Shown in pieces: positions 32,753 to 42,343 of a stretch of DNA of 64,000 nt. Within the stretch, counting starts at the first letter, position 1; each line of letters begins with the position of its first letter. The notes under the pieces were generated by a model. That model did not search any database and had not been told where the DNA came from. It saw nothing but the letters and a program-made list of their open reading frames with translations. The stretch lies in assembly GCF_002218065.1 (NCBI RefSeq), contig NZ_BDUB01000001.1, positions 1,806,711 to 1,870,710 of the forward strand. The letters run 5' to 3'. The position numbers were made by a program, and so were the translations under genes. Source of the DNA: Nodularia sp. NIES-3585. Lineage in GTDB: Bacteria; Cyanobacteriota; Cyanobacteriia; Cyanobacteriales; Nostocaceae.

Positions 32753-34090
32753 ATGCTGGAATTATTGGGTTCAGGTTTAGTTTCTGTGTGGCTGGAAATG
32801 GCTGGGGTACAAATTAAGCCCACAGAAGCCTTAGAGGCATTAGCTTGGCAAAGTAGCCCTGGCTTGGTTCTGGCTCCTGATCCAAATCCAGCGGGTTCCA
32901 CTACTGTCAACCAATATTTGCAAGAAATGATTTCTTCGAGGTTGGTTGCGGAAAACTTAACCGAGAGTCAAGGCATTTGGATGCAGTCGGGGCCAATGTT
33001 GATGGCTAATCATCAAGGTACAACACCTCTACCTGCTGCTTCTTTAACCAAGATTGCTACTTCACTTGTGGCTTTGAAAACTTGGGGACCAGAACACCAA
33101 TTTGAGACTTTGGTCAGCACTACAGGACCAATAGTTAATGGGGTATTGCAGGGTGATTTGGTGATTACTGGTGGTGGTGATCCGATGTTTGTTTGGGAAG
33201 AAGCGATCGCTCTGGGTAATACTCTAAATAAAATGGGGATCAAGCAAGTAAAGGGAAATTTGCTCATCAGCGGCAATTTTGCCATGAATTTTGAACCAAA
33301 TCCCATATTAGCTGGGCAGATGTTCAAGCAAGCACTGAATCACAAAACTTGGACTCGTCCGGCAAATTACATATATTCAATCATGCCGAAGGGGACAGCT
33401 AAACCTCAAGTGGTGATTGCGGGTAGTGTGAAATCAATCAACCAACCAAATCCCAACCAAACCCTCCTGGTGCGTCGCCGTTCTTTACCTTTGCAGCAAT
33501 TAATTAAGGAAATGAACGTTTTTAGTAACAACGTCATGGCAGAAATGTTGGCGCAATCGGTAGGAGGCGCGGCTGTAATGCAGTCAAAAGCTGCCAAATT
33601 TGCTGGAGTCCCGGAAGCAGAAATTCAGTTAATTAACGGTTCAGGACTAGGGGTAGACAATCGGATTTCTCCGAGAGCGACCTGTGCTATGTTAATGGCA
33701 ATTCAACGGGAAGCAACCACTCATAAAATTAATGTCGCTGACTTGTTTCCTACCTCTGGATTTGATCGTCGGGGAACAATGCAATACAGAAATATGCCTC
33801 ATGCTACCGTGATGAAAACTGGTACTTTGCGGGAGGTGAGTGCTTTAGCCGGAGTGATCCCCACACGCGATCGCGGTTTGGTGTGGTTTGCTATTATTAA
33901 CCGTGGCCCACAAATCCCAGCTTTCCGCGCTAATCAAGACAAGCTGTTACAAGCTCTTGTAAAACAGTTAGAAGTAGCTCCTAATATTCCCCCTACCATT
34001 ACTCCTCACTCTCCTAAATATTTTTCACCTGAATTAGGTGCAGTTAGTCGTAACGAAATTTTGTTAGGCAAAAATAAGACTAATTTGTAA
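32753..34090 (+). CDS. dacB: D-alanyl-D-alanine carboxypeptidase, PBP4 / S13 family
   Basis: A 445-residue protein with the penicillin-binding triad: SLTK at 97-100 (catalytic Ser and Lys), SNN in NVFSNNVMAEML, and KTG in VMKTGTLREVS. It acts on cell-wall peptides in the periplasm as a carboxypeptidase/endopeptidase. The N-terminus lacks an obvious strong signal peptide (a short hydrophobic LLGSGLVSVWL is present), so export needs confirmation. The gene ends in an AATTCGT tandem repeat. Confidence 0.9.
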   Translation: MLELLGSGLVSVWLEMAGVQIKPTEALEALAWQSSPGLVLAPDPNPAGSTTVNQYLQEMISSRLVAENLTESQGIWMQSGPMLMANHQGTTPLPAASLTKIATSLVALKTWGPEHQFETLVSTTGPIVNGVLQGDLVITGGGDPMFVWEEAIALGNTLNKMGIKQVKGNLLISGNFAMNFEPNPILAGQMFKQALNHKTWTRPANYIYSIMPKGTAKPQVVIAGSVKSINQPNPNQTLLVRRRSLPLQQLIKEMNVFSNNVMAEMLAQSVGGAAVMQSKAAKFAGVPEAEIQLINGSGLGVDNRISPRATCAMLMAIQREATTHKINVADLFPTSGFDRRGTMQYRNMPHATVMKTGTLREVSALAGVIPTRDRGLVWFAIINRGPQIPAFRANQDKLLQALVKQLEVAPNIPPTITPHSPKYFSPELGAVSRNEILLGKNKTNL

Positions 34091-34112
34091 TTCGTAATTC
34101 GTAATTCGTAAT
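34081..34112. repeat. Tandem heptamer repeat (GTAATTC type)
   Basis: Four GTAATTC-like units overlap the dacB stop codon region, in the 48-bp gap between dacB and the convergent lptC-like gene. Confidence 0.8.
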
Positions 34113-34138
34113 TAAACATATCATACTCCTCCTGTTCC

Positions 34139-35398
34139 TTAATTACGAATCCCTGCATCTTGAGGGATAATTTCCGTGACTACTCTGCGGCCAGATTGAC
34201 CACTTTTTACTGTAATGTCCTCTGTTTGCAGATTACCAACGGCTGTTTCACCTGTAAAATTTATTGGTGGGTCAACTTGACGATAAATAACATTTCCCTG
34301 AGCCTCTAATAATTTCTTGTCCAGATACCAACTTAATTGATTAGATTTTAGGGACTGGCGACGTTGCCCTATAGCGGTGACATTACCTACTAAATTCACA
34401 ATTTTTTGCTGTATTTTCATTTCGCCTTGATTGGCGGTTACAGTCACATTCTCGGCGCGCTGGACAACAGTGATAGGGGAATTTGTCTTCACAGTTTCTG
34501 CGTTCATGTCCCAGGTCATAGAGTCACTAGCTATTTGCGTGGCTGGGTCTATTAATTCTATCCGGGCATTTTTTTTGATCGTAGCAACTTTAGTTTTTAA
34601 GTTGACTTCAGCCGCATCTCCCTGGCCACGGTCAGTAATTTTGTTGTTGTTGTAACGGTCAATTTGTATGGAGCGATCGCTAATTAATATTTGTTCTTGA
34701 ATCCGCCAAGTTAAATGCTCAGTTCGCATTTGCATTTGGGGATCAACCGAGTTGGCTATTACGCCACCAGAAAATTCTATGCGCTGTTCGCGAGTTTTGA
34801 CTCGTGCTTCTTGCGCTACTGCTTGTAATTGTTTATGAGTCCCATTTAGTTGGTTACGCACAATTAATAAATCTTCTTGAGGCAACCATTCTAATTCATT
34901 ACCTTGCAATACAATGCCATTTACAGGATCTGTAGCGAGGATCTTTCCCTTGAGAAATAGCTTTTGACCATCTTGTTCAATATCTGCTGTTTCGGCTTGG
35001 ATTTGGTAAACAGGTTTGCCATCTTGGTATAGTTCACCGACGGGACTTTCCGCCTGACCAATTTGTTTTTCTTTAGTGTATATTGCCTTCTTCGAGCGGA
35101 CTTTCCAAACAGGTCTTCCTACTTCGTCTGCTTGTTCTAAGGTGACATCAAAGAAGGTCAAATTGCTTTCTTGGGGAGATGAATCGGCATCATTTGATTG
35201 AGAAGCTGTAGGGGTTCTACCCCCACAAGCAACTAATCCCAGTACTAATAAAAAAGTTAAAGGCAGGTAAAACAAATTTGCTTTTAGTTGTAAAAAATTA
35301 AAAGACAGTGATGAAAATAATCGGGGTAAATCTTGTGGATTTTGCCCTTTTTCAGCACAATTTACGCTCTTTTTCTGCCTGCCTTTGGGATAATTCAT
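34139..35398 (-). CDS. LptC-family LPS export protein (long, lipoprotein-like)
   Basis: A 419-residue protein with a membrane/lipobox segment LLVLGLVACGG (Cys at about 58). It is followed by repeated LptA/LptC-like beta-jellyroll segments (KSKKAIYTKEKQIGQAE, IASDSMTWDMNAET). It probably forms part of the periplasmic bridge carrying LPS to the outer membrane. It is longer than the roughly 190-residue enterobacterial LptC, as is usual in cyanobacteria. The start overlaps the upstream NYN gene (TAATG), indicating translational coupling. The 40-residue N-terminal extension before the signal is unusual. Confidence 0.8.
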   Translation of the reverse strand: MNYPKGRQKKSVNCAEKGQNPQDLPRLFSSLSFNFLQLKANLFYLPLTFLLVLGLVACGGRTPTASQSNDADSSPQESNLTFFDVTLEQADEVGRPVWKVRSKKAIYTKEKQIGQAESPVGELYQDGKPVYQIQAETADIEQDGQKLFLKGKILATDPVNGIVLQGNELEWLPQEDLLIVRNQLNGTHKQLQAVAQEARVKTREQRIEFSGGVIANSVDPQMQMRTEHLTWRIQEQILISDRSIQIDRYNNNKITDRGQGDAAEVNLKTKVATIKKNARIELIDPATQIASDSMTWDMNAETVKTNSPITVVQRAENVTVTANQGEMKIQQKIVNLVGNVTAIGQRRQSLKSNQLSWYLDKKLLEAQGNVIYRQVDPPINFTGETAVGNLQTEDITVKSGQSGRRVVTEIIPQDAGIRN

Positions 35399-36036
35399 TA
35401 ATCTTGAATTTCTAACTGTTGATCAGCTTCTCTGATATCTTCCAGAAAACCCATGCTCGATAAAGGTCGATATGGATAACTTTGGCGCGGGTTTTTTTGG
35501 ATATCTTCTTTGATGGCTTCTAAATCAATATAGCGATCGCTAACATTGATTAAACTATCACTGGTCATTGAGCGCAAACTCACAACCTCTACGCGCACAC
35601 CACGATAGCTGACTGAATTTACCGCATAGGCCAAATCCCCATCACCACTGACTAAAACTGCGGTATCATAAGAATCCACCAAAGCCATCATATCTACGGC
35701 AATTTCTACATCCAGGTTGGCTTTCTTTGAGCCATCAGGTAACTGTACTAAATCCTTAGCGATGACTCGGTAGCCATTGCGACGCATCCACAACAGAAAC
35801 CCTTGTTGCTTTTCGTTTGTGCGGTCTACACCAGTGTAAAAGAAAGAACGCAAAAGTCTAGAACCGCCAGTTAATCGGCATAGTAGCTTCGTGTAGTCAA
35901 TTTCGATTCCCAGTTGTAATGCCGCATAAAACAGGTTGGAACCATCAATAAATATAGCTACACGACCTCGATTCTCTAACACTTGTTCCGGTGTAAATAT
36001 TGAGTCACTTTCCAAATTATTCAACATTGTTGTCAT
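35398..36036 (-). CDS. NYN-domain protein, LabA/DUF88 family
   Basis: A 212-residue PIN-like NYN-domain protein with acidic active-site residues: IFIDGSNLFYAAL, LDVEIAVDMMALVDSYD and LVSGDGDLAYAVN. This places it in the LabA-like family, which includes a modulator of circadian output in Synechococcus. RNase activity is predicted for the fold but not proven. It is translationally coupled to the lptC-like gene downstream. Confidence 0.88.
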   Translation of the reverse strand: MTTMLNNLESDSIFTPEQVLENRGRVAIFIDGSNLFYAALQLGIEIDYTKLLCRLTGGSRLLRSFFYTGVDRTNEKQQGFLLWMRRNGYRVIAKDLVQLPDGSKKANLDVEIAVDMMALVDSYDTAVLVSGDGDLAYAVNSVSYRGVRVEVVSLRSMTSDSLINVSDRYIDLEAIKEDIQKNPRQSYPYRPLSSMGFLEDIREADQQLEIQD

Positions 36037-36200
36037 ACCTCATTATTATGCTTGTTATATTTGATACGGATTTACCGAGATTTTATGCTAGAACGGCTTA
36101 TGATAAGGTTTCGGAGCTAATAAGTTAAGCCCCGATCAGTTTTTTGAGAAAATTAGAAAATTGAACAAAATCAAAAAATGAAGGAAAAAAGTTAAAAATG

Positions 36201-37802
36201 CTAATCGTTTTTGGGAATTTCTATACGCTTAAACACTGGTTGTGGTTTACCCAACGATTTTTCACTGCTTAGTACCCCCCATTGGGCATGGGTAGTAAAA
36301 GGGGCAAGCATTGAAGCTTTTATTTGATCATTAAAGTCAATTCCAAAGCCCAGTTGCTGATAAATAGCGCTACTGATATTCGGAATTACTGGGGATAGAA
36401 GATAAGCTGCTAGTCTAACAGATTCTAGAACTGCGTACAGGACTGTTTCCACTTCCTGCTGCTTTCCTTGTTTATATAGCGACCAAGGGGCTTGATCATC
36501 AATAAACTTATTGCTAGTTCGTACCAGTAAAAGGGTAGCTTCGCAGGCTTGGTTAAAGGCTAGCGCTTCATAAGCTTGTTGTACCTTGTCCCCTAGACGT
36601 AAACCAATTGCTTTCAATGGATTTTCGTCATTAATGCCTTCATTTGCAATTGTTAGTCCATCATCACTACAGTATTTCTTCACCATGTTTAAGGTACGAT
36701 TTAGCAAATTACCTAAGTCATTGGCCAAATCTGCATTCAAAACATTAATGAATCTAACTTCATTAAAATCGCCATCTTTGCCAAATTCGATTTCCTTAAG
36801 GAAGTAATAACGAACGGCATCACTACCATAACTTTGAACTAGTCCTATGGGATCGAGGGTATTACCCAGAGACTTACCCATTTTTTGACCATCTTTAGTT
36901 AAAAAACCATGCCCAAATACTTGACTTGGCAGGGGTAAACCAGCCGACATCAGCATAGCTGGCCAATAAACTGCATGGAATCGCAGAATATCTTTACCAA
37001 TTAAATGCAGGTTGATTGGCCACCAAGTTTCTAAGGCATTAGCTAAAGTTGGTTCTGCATCTGGTTCTAGTAATGCGGTGACATAAGCTAGCAACGCGTC
37101 AAACCAGACATAAAGGGTATGGTGGGGATCAACGGGTACAGGGAAACCCCAGTCCAAATTGACCCGCGAAATGGAAAAGTCCTGTAATCCTTGGCTGACA
37201 AAGCTCAAGACTTCATTCCGACGACTTTCGGGTTGAATAAAGTCTGGTCGAGACTGGTAAAACTCTTCAAGTTGAGTTTGGTATTGAGATAGACGAAAAA
37301 AGTAGTTTTGCTCGTCCCGCCACTCTACTTCCTTGTTAGTATGAATAGGGCAGCGTTTTCCCTCTAGTAGTTCCCGTTCTTCTTTAAATTCTTCGCAAGA
37401 TACGCAGTACCAACCCTTCTGCTTTCCTTGGTAGATGTCGCCTTTGTCCCAGACTCGCAAGAAGAACTCTTTGACGATGGCTTCGTGACGATTGGCTGTA
37501 GTGCGACTAAAGCGATCATGTTGAATATTTAATAACTGCCATAACTTGATAAAGCTAGGCACAATTTCGTCACAAAACTCTTGTGGCGGTTTCCCTAAAC
37601 TTTCTGCTGAACGCTGAATTTTCTGCCCGTGTTCATCTGTACCTGTAATCAGCAATACTTGATGCCCTAACAGCCTGTGAAAGCGCGCCACCACATCTGC
37701 TGCCATCGTTGTGTAAGCACTGCCAACGTGAGGAACATCATTTACATAATATAGGGGTGTTGTCAATGCAAATCTTTTTTCTGTTTTATCCACTAAATTC
37801 AT
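36201..37802 (-). CDS. metG: Methionyl-tRNA synthetase
   Basis: A 533-residue class I synthetase that charges tRNA-Met. The HIGH-type motif is HVGSAYTTMA. GTDEHGQKIQ, the zinc-knuckle segment CVSCEEFKEE and CPIH, and KMGKSLGNT (KMSKS) follow. The C-terminal dimerisation/tRNA-binding domain seen in E. coli MetG is absent; this short form is common in cyanobacteria. It is monocistronic with a likely promoter in the AT-rich gap upstream. Confidence 0.95.
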   Translation of the reverse strand: MNLVDKTEKRFALTTPLYYVNDVPHVGSAYTTMAADVVARFHRLLGHQVLLITGTDEHGQKIQRSAESLGKPPQEFCDEIVPSFIKLWQLLNIQHDRFSRTTANRHEAIVKEFFLRVWDKGDIYQGKQKGWYCVSCEEFKEERELLEGKRCPIHTNKEVEWRDEQNYFFRLSQYQTQLEEFYQSRPDFIQPESRRNEVLSFVSQGLQDFSISRVNLDWGFPVPVDPHHTLYVWFDALLAYVTALLEPDAEPTLANALETWWPINLHLIGKDILRFHAVYWPAMLMSAGLPLPSQVFGHGFLTKDGQKMGKSLGNTLDPIGLVQSYGSDAVRYYFLKEIEFGKDGDFNEVRFINVLNADLANDLGNLLNRTLNMVKKYCSDDGLTIANEGINDENPLKAIGLRLGDKVQQAYEALAFNQACEATLLLVRTSNKFIDDQAPWSLYKQGKQQEVETVLYAVLESVRLAAYLLSPVIPNISSAIYQQLGFGIDFNDQIKASMLAPFTTHAQWGVLSSEKSLGKPQPVFKRIEIPKND

Positions 37803-38179
37803 ACAGAATAAAAAAATAAATTATTAAAAGGTTTTCTATCTGACTTTTACTGGTAAATCCACGCAATCTTATAATATTACTGCTTGTTTGACAAACGGTA
37901 ACTTAATATTAGCAAATTTCTGATGATCAGAATTTTTTCTTGATGTGTATAAATCTGAGTAGCATATACTCACAAGAAATTATTTAGTTAATGATAATAT
38001 TTTCTAATGATTATGATTATATTAATTGTAGTTGTGACTACATAACTCTAAAGTCTAAAAATGTAGCTACCTTTATGGATAAAATTTTTCTACCTGAAGA
38101 CTGCCTTAGTATCAATACGGTAATGTAAAAATTAAGTCAAGATCATTAGCGATGTTTTGGTAAAATATATTAATTAGGT
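37803..38179. other. AT-rich divergent intergenic region
   Basis: 377 bp between metG (minus) and an acyltransferase gene (plus). It is strongly AT-rich and must hold both promoters. No repeat or gene is recognised. Confidence 0.4.
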
Positions 38180-38905
38180 ATGAGTCCAAATAGTCCCCTG
38201 GATATTTCGCGCTATTTCTTAGCGGCGTTATCAACACAAATTTTTCGCTATCACGAAAATCGCATTCCCAAGGATGCTAGCGTTTTGGTAGTCAGCAATC
38301 ACCGCAGCTTTATGGATGCACTGATTTTAATGTCGGCGCTATCTAGATCAATTCGCTTTGCTTGTCATCACTATATGGGACAAGTACCACTGATGCGGGA
38401 GATTGTCACCGGACAATTGGGATGCTTTCCTTTAGAGGAGAAGCCAAATCGCCAGCAAAGTTTTTTTGAACAGTCACAGATAATTTTACAGTCAAAGCAA
38501 ATGGTGGGTGTTTTTCCTGAAGGAACCGGGCCAATGGTGACATCTACCAGTCCCCATGAAGTTGGTGAATTTCACAGAGGATTTGCTCATTTAGCGTTGC
38601 GGTCTACTGTGGAAGATTTGTTAATTTTACCAATTGCGATCGCTTCTTTAGAAGAAGTCAATACTTATGGCTTACCTTTACGATTGTTAAGTTTCTTTGA
38701 CCCTTCAGAACCTTTATTTAATCAATCAGGTTTACACCCCTTGGTTATATATCGTCGGGTTGCTGTGTTAATTGGTCGCCCTTATTGGATTACACCACAG
38801 CATCAACAGAAATATCGTGGCAAACAAGCTAAAAATATCGTAACTGAACTAACTGAACATTGCCACAATGAAATTGCCTGTTTACTAGATCAAGGTTGTT
38901 ATTAG
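38180..38905 (+). CDS. PlsC-like lysophospholipid acyltransferase family protein
   Basis: A 241-residue protein with the acyltransferase motif NHRSFMD (H-x4-D) at about 41-47 and FPEGTGP at about 113-119. It lacks a clear membrane anchor. The true 1-acylglycerol-3-phosphate acyltransferase candidate is at 50337-50975, so this one may have another acceptor. An alpha/beta hydrolase gene follows on the same strand. Confidence 0.85.
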   Translation: MSPNSPLDISRYFLAALSTQIFRYHENRIPKDASVLVVSNHRSFMDALILMSALSRSIRFACHHYMGQVPLMREIVTGQLGCFPLEEKPNRQQSFFEQSQIILQSKQMVGVFPEGTGPMVTSTSPHEVGEFHRGFAHLALRSTVEDLLILPIAIASLEEVNTYGLPLRLLSFFDPSEPLFNQSGLHPLVIYRRVAVLIGRPYWITPQHQQKYRGKQAKNIVTELTEHCHNEIACLLDQGCY

Positions 38906-39354
38906 ACAATGGTAGCTTGTTGACATATCCATGAATATAGGAGTAAATAATTAAAAATTATTTTTGACTAGAATTTGAACCATCACTTTGATTACAACCT
39001 TTGGTTCCTGCTCAAGGATACAGAATATATGATGCTATGGCGTTTCTCAGTTGAGTGAGGTACAAGAACCCCACCTCCAACCCCCTCCGGTGCAAGCGAG
39101 GATGGGACTATGACATACATCATGTGATTAGGAACGACTATATGGCGTTTTGAGAAAAGTTGCTGAAAAACATCACAAACAGGTTTTAAATGAGGAGTTT
39201 AAAATTTATTTGTCTATCCTTGATCAGCTAATCAATCTCATGCCTTTTTCTAAATTGAGTTAATTTTAATTATTTAAATTATATTGAATGTGGTGTTTAC
39301 TATCACACGATATGATTTTATCATAAAACAAAAAACTTGAATTGAAATTTGATA
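38906..39354. other. Gap with an inverted copy of the G-rich repeat
   Basis: 449 bp. The repeat at 39057-39118 is the reverse complement of 3243-3303 (CCCCACCTCCAACCCCCTCC). The rest is AT-rich. The two flanking genes are therefore unlikely to form a tight operon. Confidence 0.55.
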
Positions 39355-40188
39355 ATGCCAAAAGTTGAGCTAAAGCCGTGTTTCCTGACTCCTAACCGAG
39401 TCCAAGTAGAGTATCCGTTGTTTGTGTATTTACCAGGATTGGATGGAACTGGTGAACTATTGCGATCGCAAACTGCTGGCTTAGAAGTTGGCTTTGATGT
39501 GCGGTGTTTGGCGATTCCCAGACAAGACCTCACTACCTGGGATGAGTTAAGCAATAACGTCTTGGACTTGATCCATGCCGAATTAGAAAAAAGCTCTCAA
39601 AGACCAGTTTACCTGTGTGGCGAGTCCTTTGGGGGTTGTTTGGCAATGAAAGTAGCAACCCAAGCACCACAGTTATTTAAGCGGATTATCCTGGTTAACC
39701 CAGCATCAGCCTTTCAGCTGCGCCCTTGGTTGAGTTGGACATCCCAATTTACTAGCTTGGTTCCAGAATGTTTTTATGATCTGGGCGCATTAGGGTTATT
39801 ACCCTTTTTGGCATCTTTGGCACGTATTCCCCGTAACGTGCGCCACGAACTGCTGAAAACTATGCGTTCTGTACCGCCAGACACACTTACCTGGCGATTG
39901 TCTTTGCTGAAGGAATTTAGTGTAACTGAAGCGCAGTTACGCCAACTAACTCAAGCAGTTTTGCTAATTGTGGCTGCAAGCGATCGCCTTTTACCCTCAC
40001 TCAACGAAGCCAAACGGTTGCTAAGTATTTTACCTAACCCCAAGATGGCTGTATTACCTGACAGTGGACACGCCTGTTTACTAGAACATAATATTAATCT
40101 CTATAAAATCTTACTGGATCAAAATTTTGTAGAACATCAAATCAAAGCATCTCAGGAATTAGAGGCTAAGGGATCAACTTCCCAATGA
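39355..40188 (+). CDS. Alpha/beta hydrolase
   Basis: A 277-residue protein from ATG 39355 (a TTG at 39349 is in frame but less likely). The oxyanion-hole region YLPGLDGTGEL, the nucleophile elbow GESFGG (Ser91) and the final DSGHACLLE (His) give a complete Ser-His-Asp type active site, with the Asp probably in AASDRLLPS. The LPGLDGTG segment resembles plant phytyl-ester-synthase hydrolase domains. The stop codon falls in a CCAATGA tandem repeat. The substrate is unknown, probably an acyl ester. Confidence 0.85.
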   Translation: MPKVELKPCFLTPNRVQVEYPLFVYLPGLDGTGELLRSQTAGLEVGFDVRCLAIPRQDLTTWDELSNNVLDLIHAELEKSSQRPVYLCGESFGGCLAMKVATQAPQLFKRIILVNPASAFQLRPWLSWTSQFTSLVPECFYDLGALGLLPFLASLARIPRNVRHELLKTMRSVPPDTLTWRLSLLKEFSVTEAQLRQLTQAVLLIVAASDRLLPSLNEAKRLLSILPNPKMAVLPDSGHACLLEHNINLYKILLDQNFVEHQIKASQELEAKGSTSQ

Positions 40189-40205
40189 CCAATGACCAAT
40201 GACTC
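40184..40205. repeat. Tandem heptamer repeat (CCAATGA type) at a gene end
   Basis: CCAATGA is repeated three times, and the first unit supplies the TGA stop codon of the alpha/beta hydrolase gene. Confidence 0.8.
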
Positions 40206-40289
40206 ATAAATTTGCTCATTCTGGAAGATGTCAGCCCCAGCCATATTCGGTACAACTGAAACAACAGGCTGTTAATATGGTGCTTAACA

Positions 40290-41414
40290 ATGACAGAGAA
40301 ATCTCAACCAGAAATAGAGGTAAACAAATCAGATAATTCAGATCATAAATCTGTATGCGAGGTTGTGGGTGAGGTGGGAGAGGCAATTACCCATACCGCA
40401 GCCGAAGCTGGCAAAATTGTTTTAGATACATCCATTGGGGCGGGAGTAGTTGCTGCAAAAGAAACCTATAAATTAATTGCACAAGGCACTCAAACCACTG
40501 GTGATGTAGTTAGTCACATCAGCGAAAATTGGTTAATTAGAAAACTAACTGGGGTGTTAAATATCGATTGGTTGATTAGCCCTAGTGAAAGTGTCAATTT
40601 GGAAAAAGCCGCAGCATCTGTAAATCAGATCAAGCAAAAGTATCCTGACGAATCACCCAGTGAAATCGCCCACAGGATCATGGTTGACAAAGCCACGAAA
40701 GCCGGGGGGATTGGTCTAGCTAGTAGTATTTTGCCTGGAGTGGCGGCGGCGTTGTTAGCCATTGATTTGGCTGCAACTACAAAATTACAGTCAGAAATGA
40801 TTTATGAAATTGCTGCGGTTTATGGTTTAGATTTAAAAGATCCCGCCCGGAAGGGTGAAGTTTTGGGAATTTTTGGCTTGGGTTTGGGTGGTGGTCGCCT
40901 TCTGAGATTGGGCGGATTAGGTTTGCTGCGAAATGTGCCGTTTGCCGGTGCGGCGATCGCCACTAGTTCCAATGCCACAATGATCTATTCTTTAGGATAT
41001 GCAGCTTGTCGATTTTATGAAGCCAAGCTAGATGAATCCACTTCCCTGACTTCCCCAGGAACTTTAGCCACTTTACAAGCTCAAAGTCAAGAGTATCTGG
41101 AAACTGCTTTGGCGCAAGAAGCAATCATGGATCAGATTTTAGTGCAAATGATCCTCGCCAGTTATCCTCAGAAGACTTGGGAAGAAATCTTACCAGAATT
41201 AAAAGCTGCTAATTTGAGTGATGAATCATTGCAAGAGATTGCTCAAAACATCAAATCACCCCAGCCGTTAGATCAGCTATTAAAACAACTCAACCCTGAT
41301 TTTGCCATTGCTTTAGTCGCTAGATGTCAAGAAATTGCCCAAGAAAATCCTGATTTGGCGAATCCTTTATTATCTCAGTGTGAGAAAATTTCCCAACTTA
41401 AGGGTAGCGAGTAA
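40290..41414 (+). CDS. EcsC-like hydrophobic protein of unknown function
   Basis: A 374-residue protein. The N-terminal third is helical and acidic. The middle holds hydrophobic Gly/Ala-rich helices (AGGIGLASSILPGVAAALLA then IDLAATTKLQSEMIYEIAAV, and FGLGLGGGRLLRLGGLG), resembling EcsC/DUF697-type membrane-associated proteins. The C-terminus is a soluble helical region. The function is unknown. It is 100 bp after the hydrolase on the same strand. MITE copy 3 lies just downstream. Confidence 0.6.
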   Translation: MTEKSQPEIEVNKSDNSDHKSVCEVVGEVGEAITHTAAEAGKIVLDTSIGAGVVAAKETYKLIAQGTQTTGDVVSHISENWLIRKLTGVLNIDWLISPSESVNLEKAAASVNQIKQKYPDESPSEIAHRIMVDKATKAGGIGLASSILPGVAAALLAIDLAATTKLQSEMIYEIAAVYGLDLKDPARKGEVLGIFGLGLGGGRLLRLGGLGLLRNVPFAGAAIATSSNATMIYSLGYAACRFYEAKLDESTSLTSPGTLATLQAQSQEYLETALAQEAIMDQILVQMILASYPQKTWEEILPELKAANLSDESLQEIAQNIKSPQPLDQLLKQLNPDFAIALVARCQEIAQENPDLANPLLSQCEKISQLKGSE

Positions 41415-41445
41415 TGCCGTGGCAACCTGTGTAGATGAAGCTAAA

Positions 41446-41594
41446 CTATAGGAATCCGATTTGATTATTGAAAAAATTTAAGTATACGTAGGGTGTGTTA
41501 TGGCTTTAGCCTAACCCACCGTCTTCGGTGGTATTGGTGCGTTACACTTCGTGATAACTACGTGTGTTTGATAAATCAAATATGAGTCCTATAT
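41446..41594. mobile_element. MITE, copy 3
   Basis: Both ends are present: CTATAGGAATCCGATTTGAT at the start and AATCAAATATGAGTCCTATA at the end. The interior is diverged from copies 1 and 2 in its second half (GTCTTCGGTGGTATTGG). It lies between the EcsC-like gene and the truncated AbiEii-like gene. Confidence 0.8.
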
Positions 41595-41624
41595 AAACGT
41601 ACTTCACACCTACTCATATTAGCT

Positions 41625-42149
41625 ATGTTAATTAAACCTCAAATTCAAATTCCCCAAAAGTTGCCCTTTTTATCAAAATTATGTTGGCAAAGAGAAGATA
41701 TAAAAAATCTGACTCTTTTAGAAATGCTCAGAATATATGAACGAGGTTGGCATTACCGAGGGGCTTTAGGCGATTTGAGCCAACCAGAAGCCTTATTTGT
41801 GCAACAGTTAGCTCAATATTATAATTCATGGTTGGGAGCGCAAATGTTTGAGAAGGAATTTCATCACAAAATTTTAAAAGTTCTTAGTCAATTAAAGGCT
41901 AATTTTTTCTTAGAGTGTGGCGCATATTTTGGCGGTGGTACTTTGGTAAGTTTAACTCATGGCGAATATAGATTAAGCAAAGATATAGATTTTCTCTGTT
42001 CCGCTGGTACTGGCTATCGGTTACTGCGACAAAAAATAGCTGAAGATCAATATAATGCTCTATTTAATACTCAAAATAACCTGGGAGCAACGCGATTTTG
42101 TGAGGTTGGTGCGATAGCTGCGCTCGCCGAAGGCATCGCTAATAAATAA
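41625..42149 (+). pseudogene. AbiEii-like nucleotidyltransferase, C-terminally truncated
   Basis: A 174-residue frame. The N-terminal part (LTLLEMLRIYERGWHYRGAL then GDLSQPEALF) precedes an AbiEii/AbiGii-type nucleotidyltransferase motif: FFGGGTLVSL-like GGGT followed by EYRLSKDIDFL. Family members usually continue for another 100 or more residues. Here the frame runs into a short dispersed repeat (GCGATAGCTGCGCTCGCCGA then AGGCATCGC, about 42111-42139) and stops. No matching remainder was recognised before the transposase. I read it as a fragment of a toxin-like gene. Confidence 0.6.
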
Positions 42150-42343
42150 ATTTAAGCACTTAGTATTTTTAATACCTAAAAGGCAAGTAGTAGGCAGCAC
42201 AAAAAATCCTTTCAATGAATGTCAAAAGGTTATTGGTAAAGAGATAGAGTGATTGGTTTAAAAAATGTTGGCGCTCAATCGCTTATATTTAGTATTTATT
42301 ATGACAATTATTTTGGTGAATTTGAGATTACTGTATAAAATGT

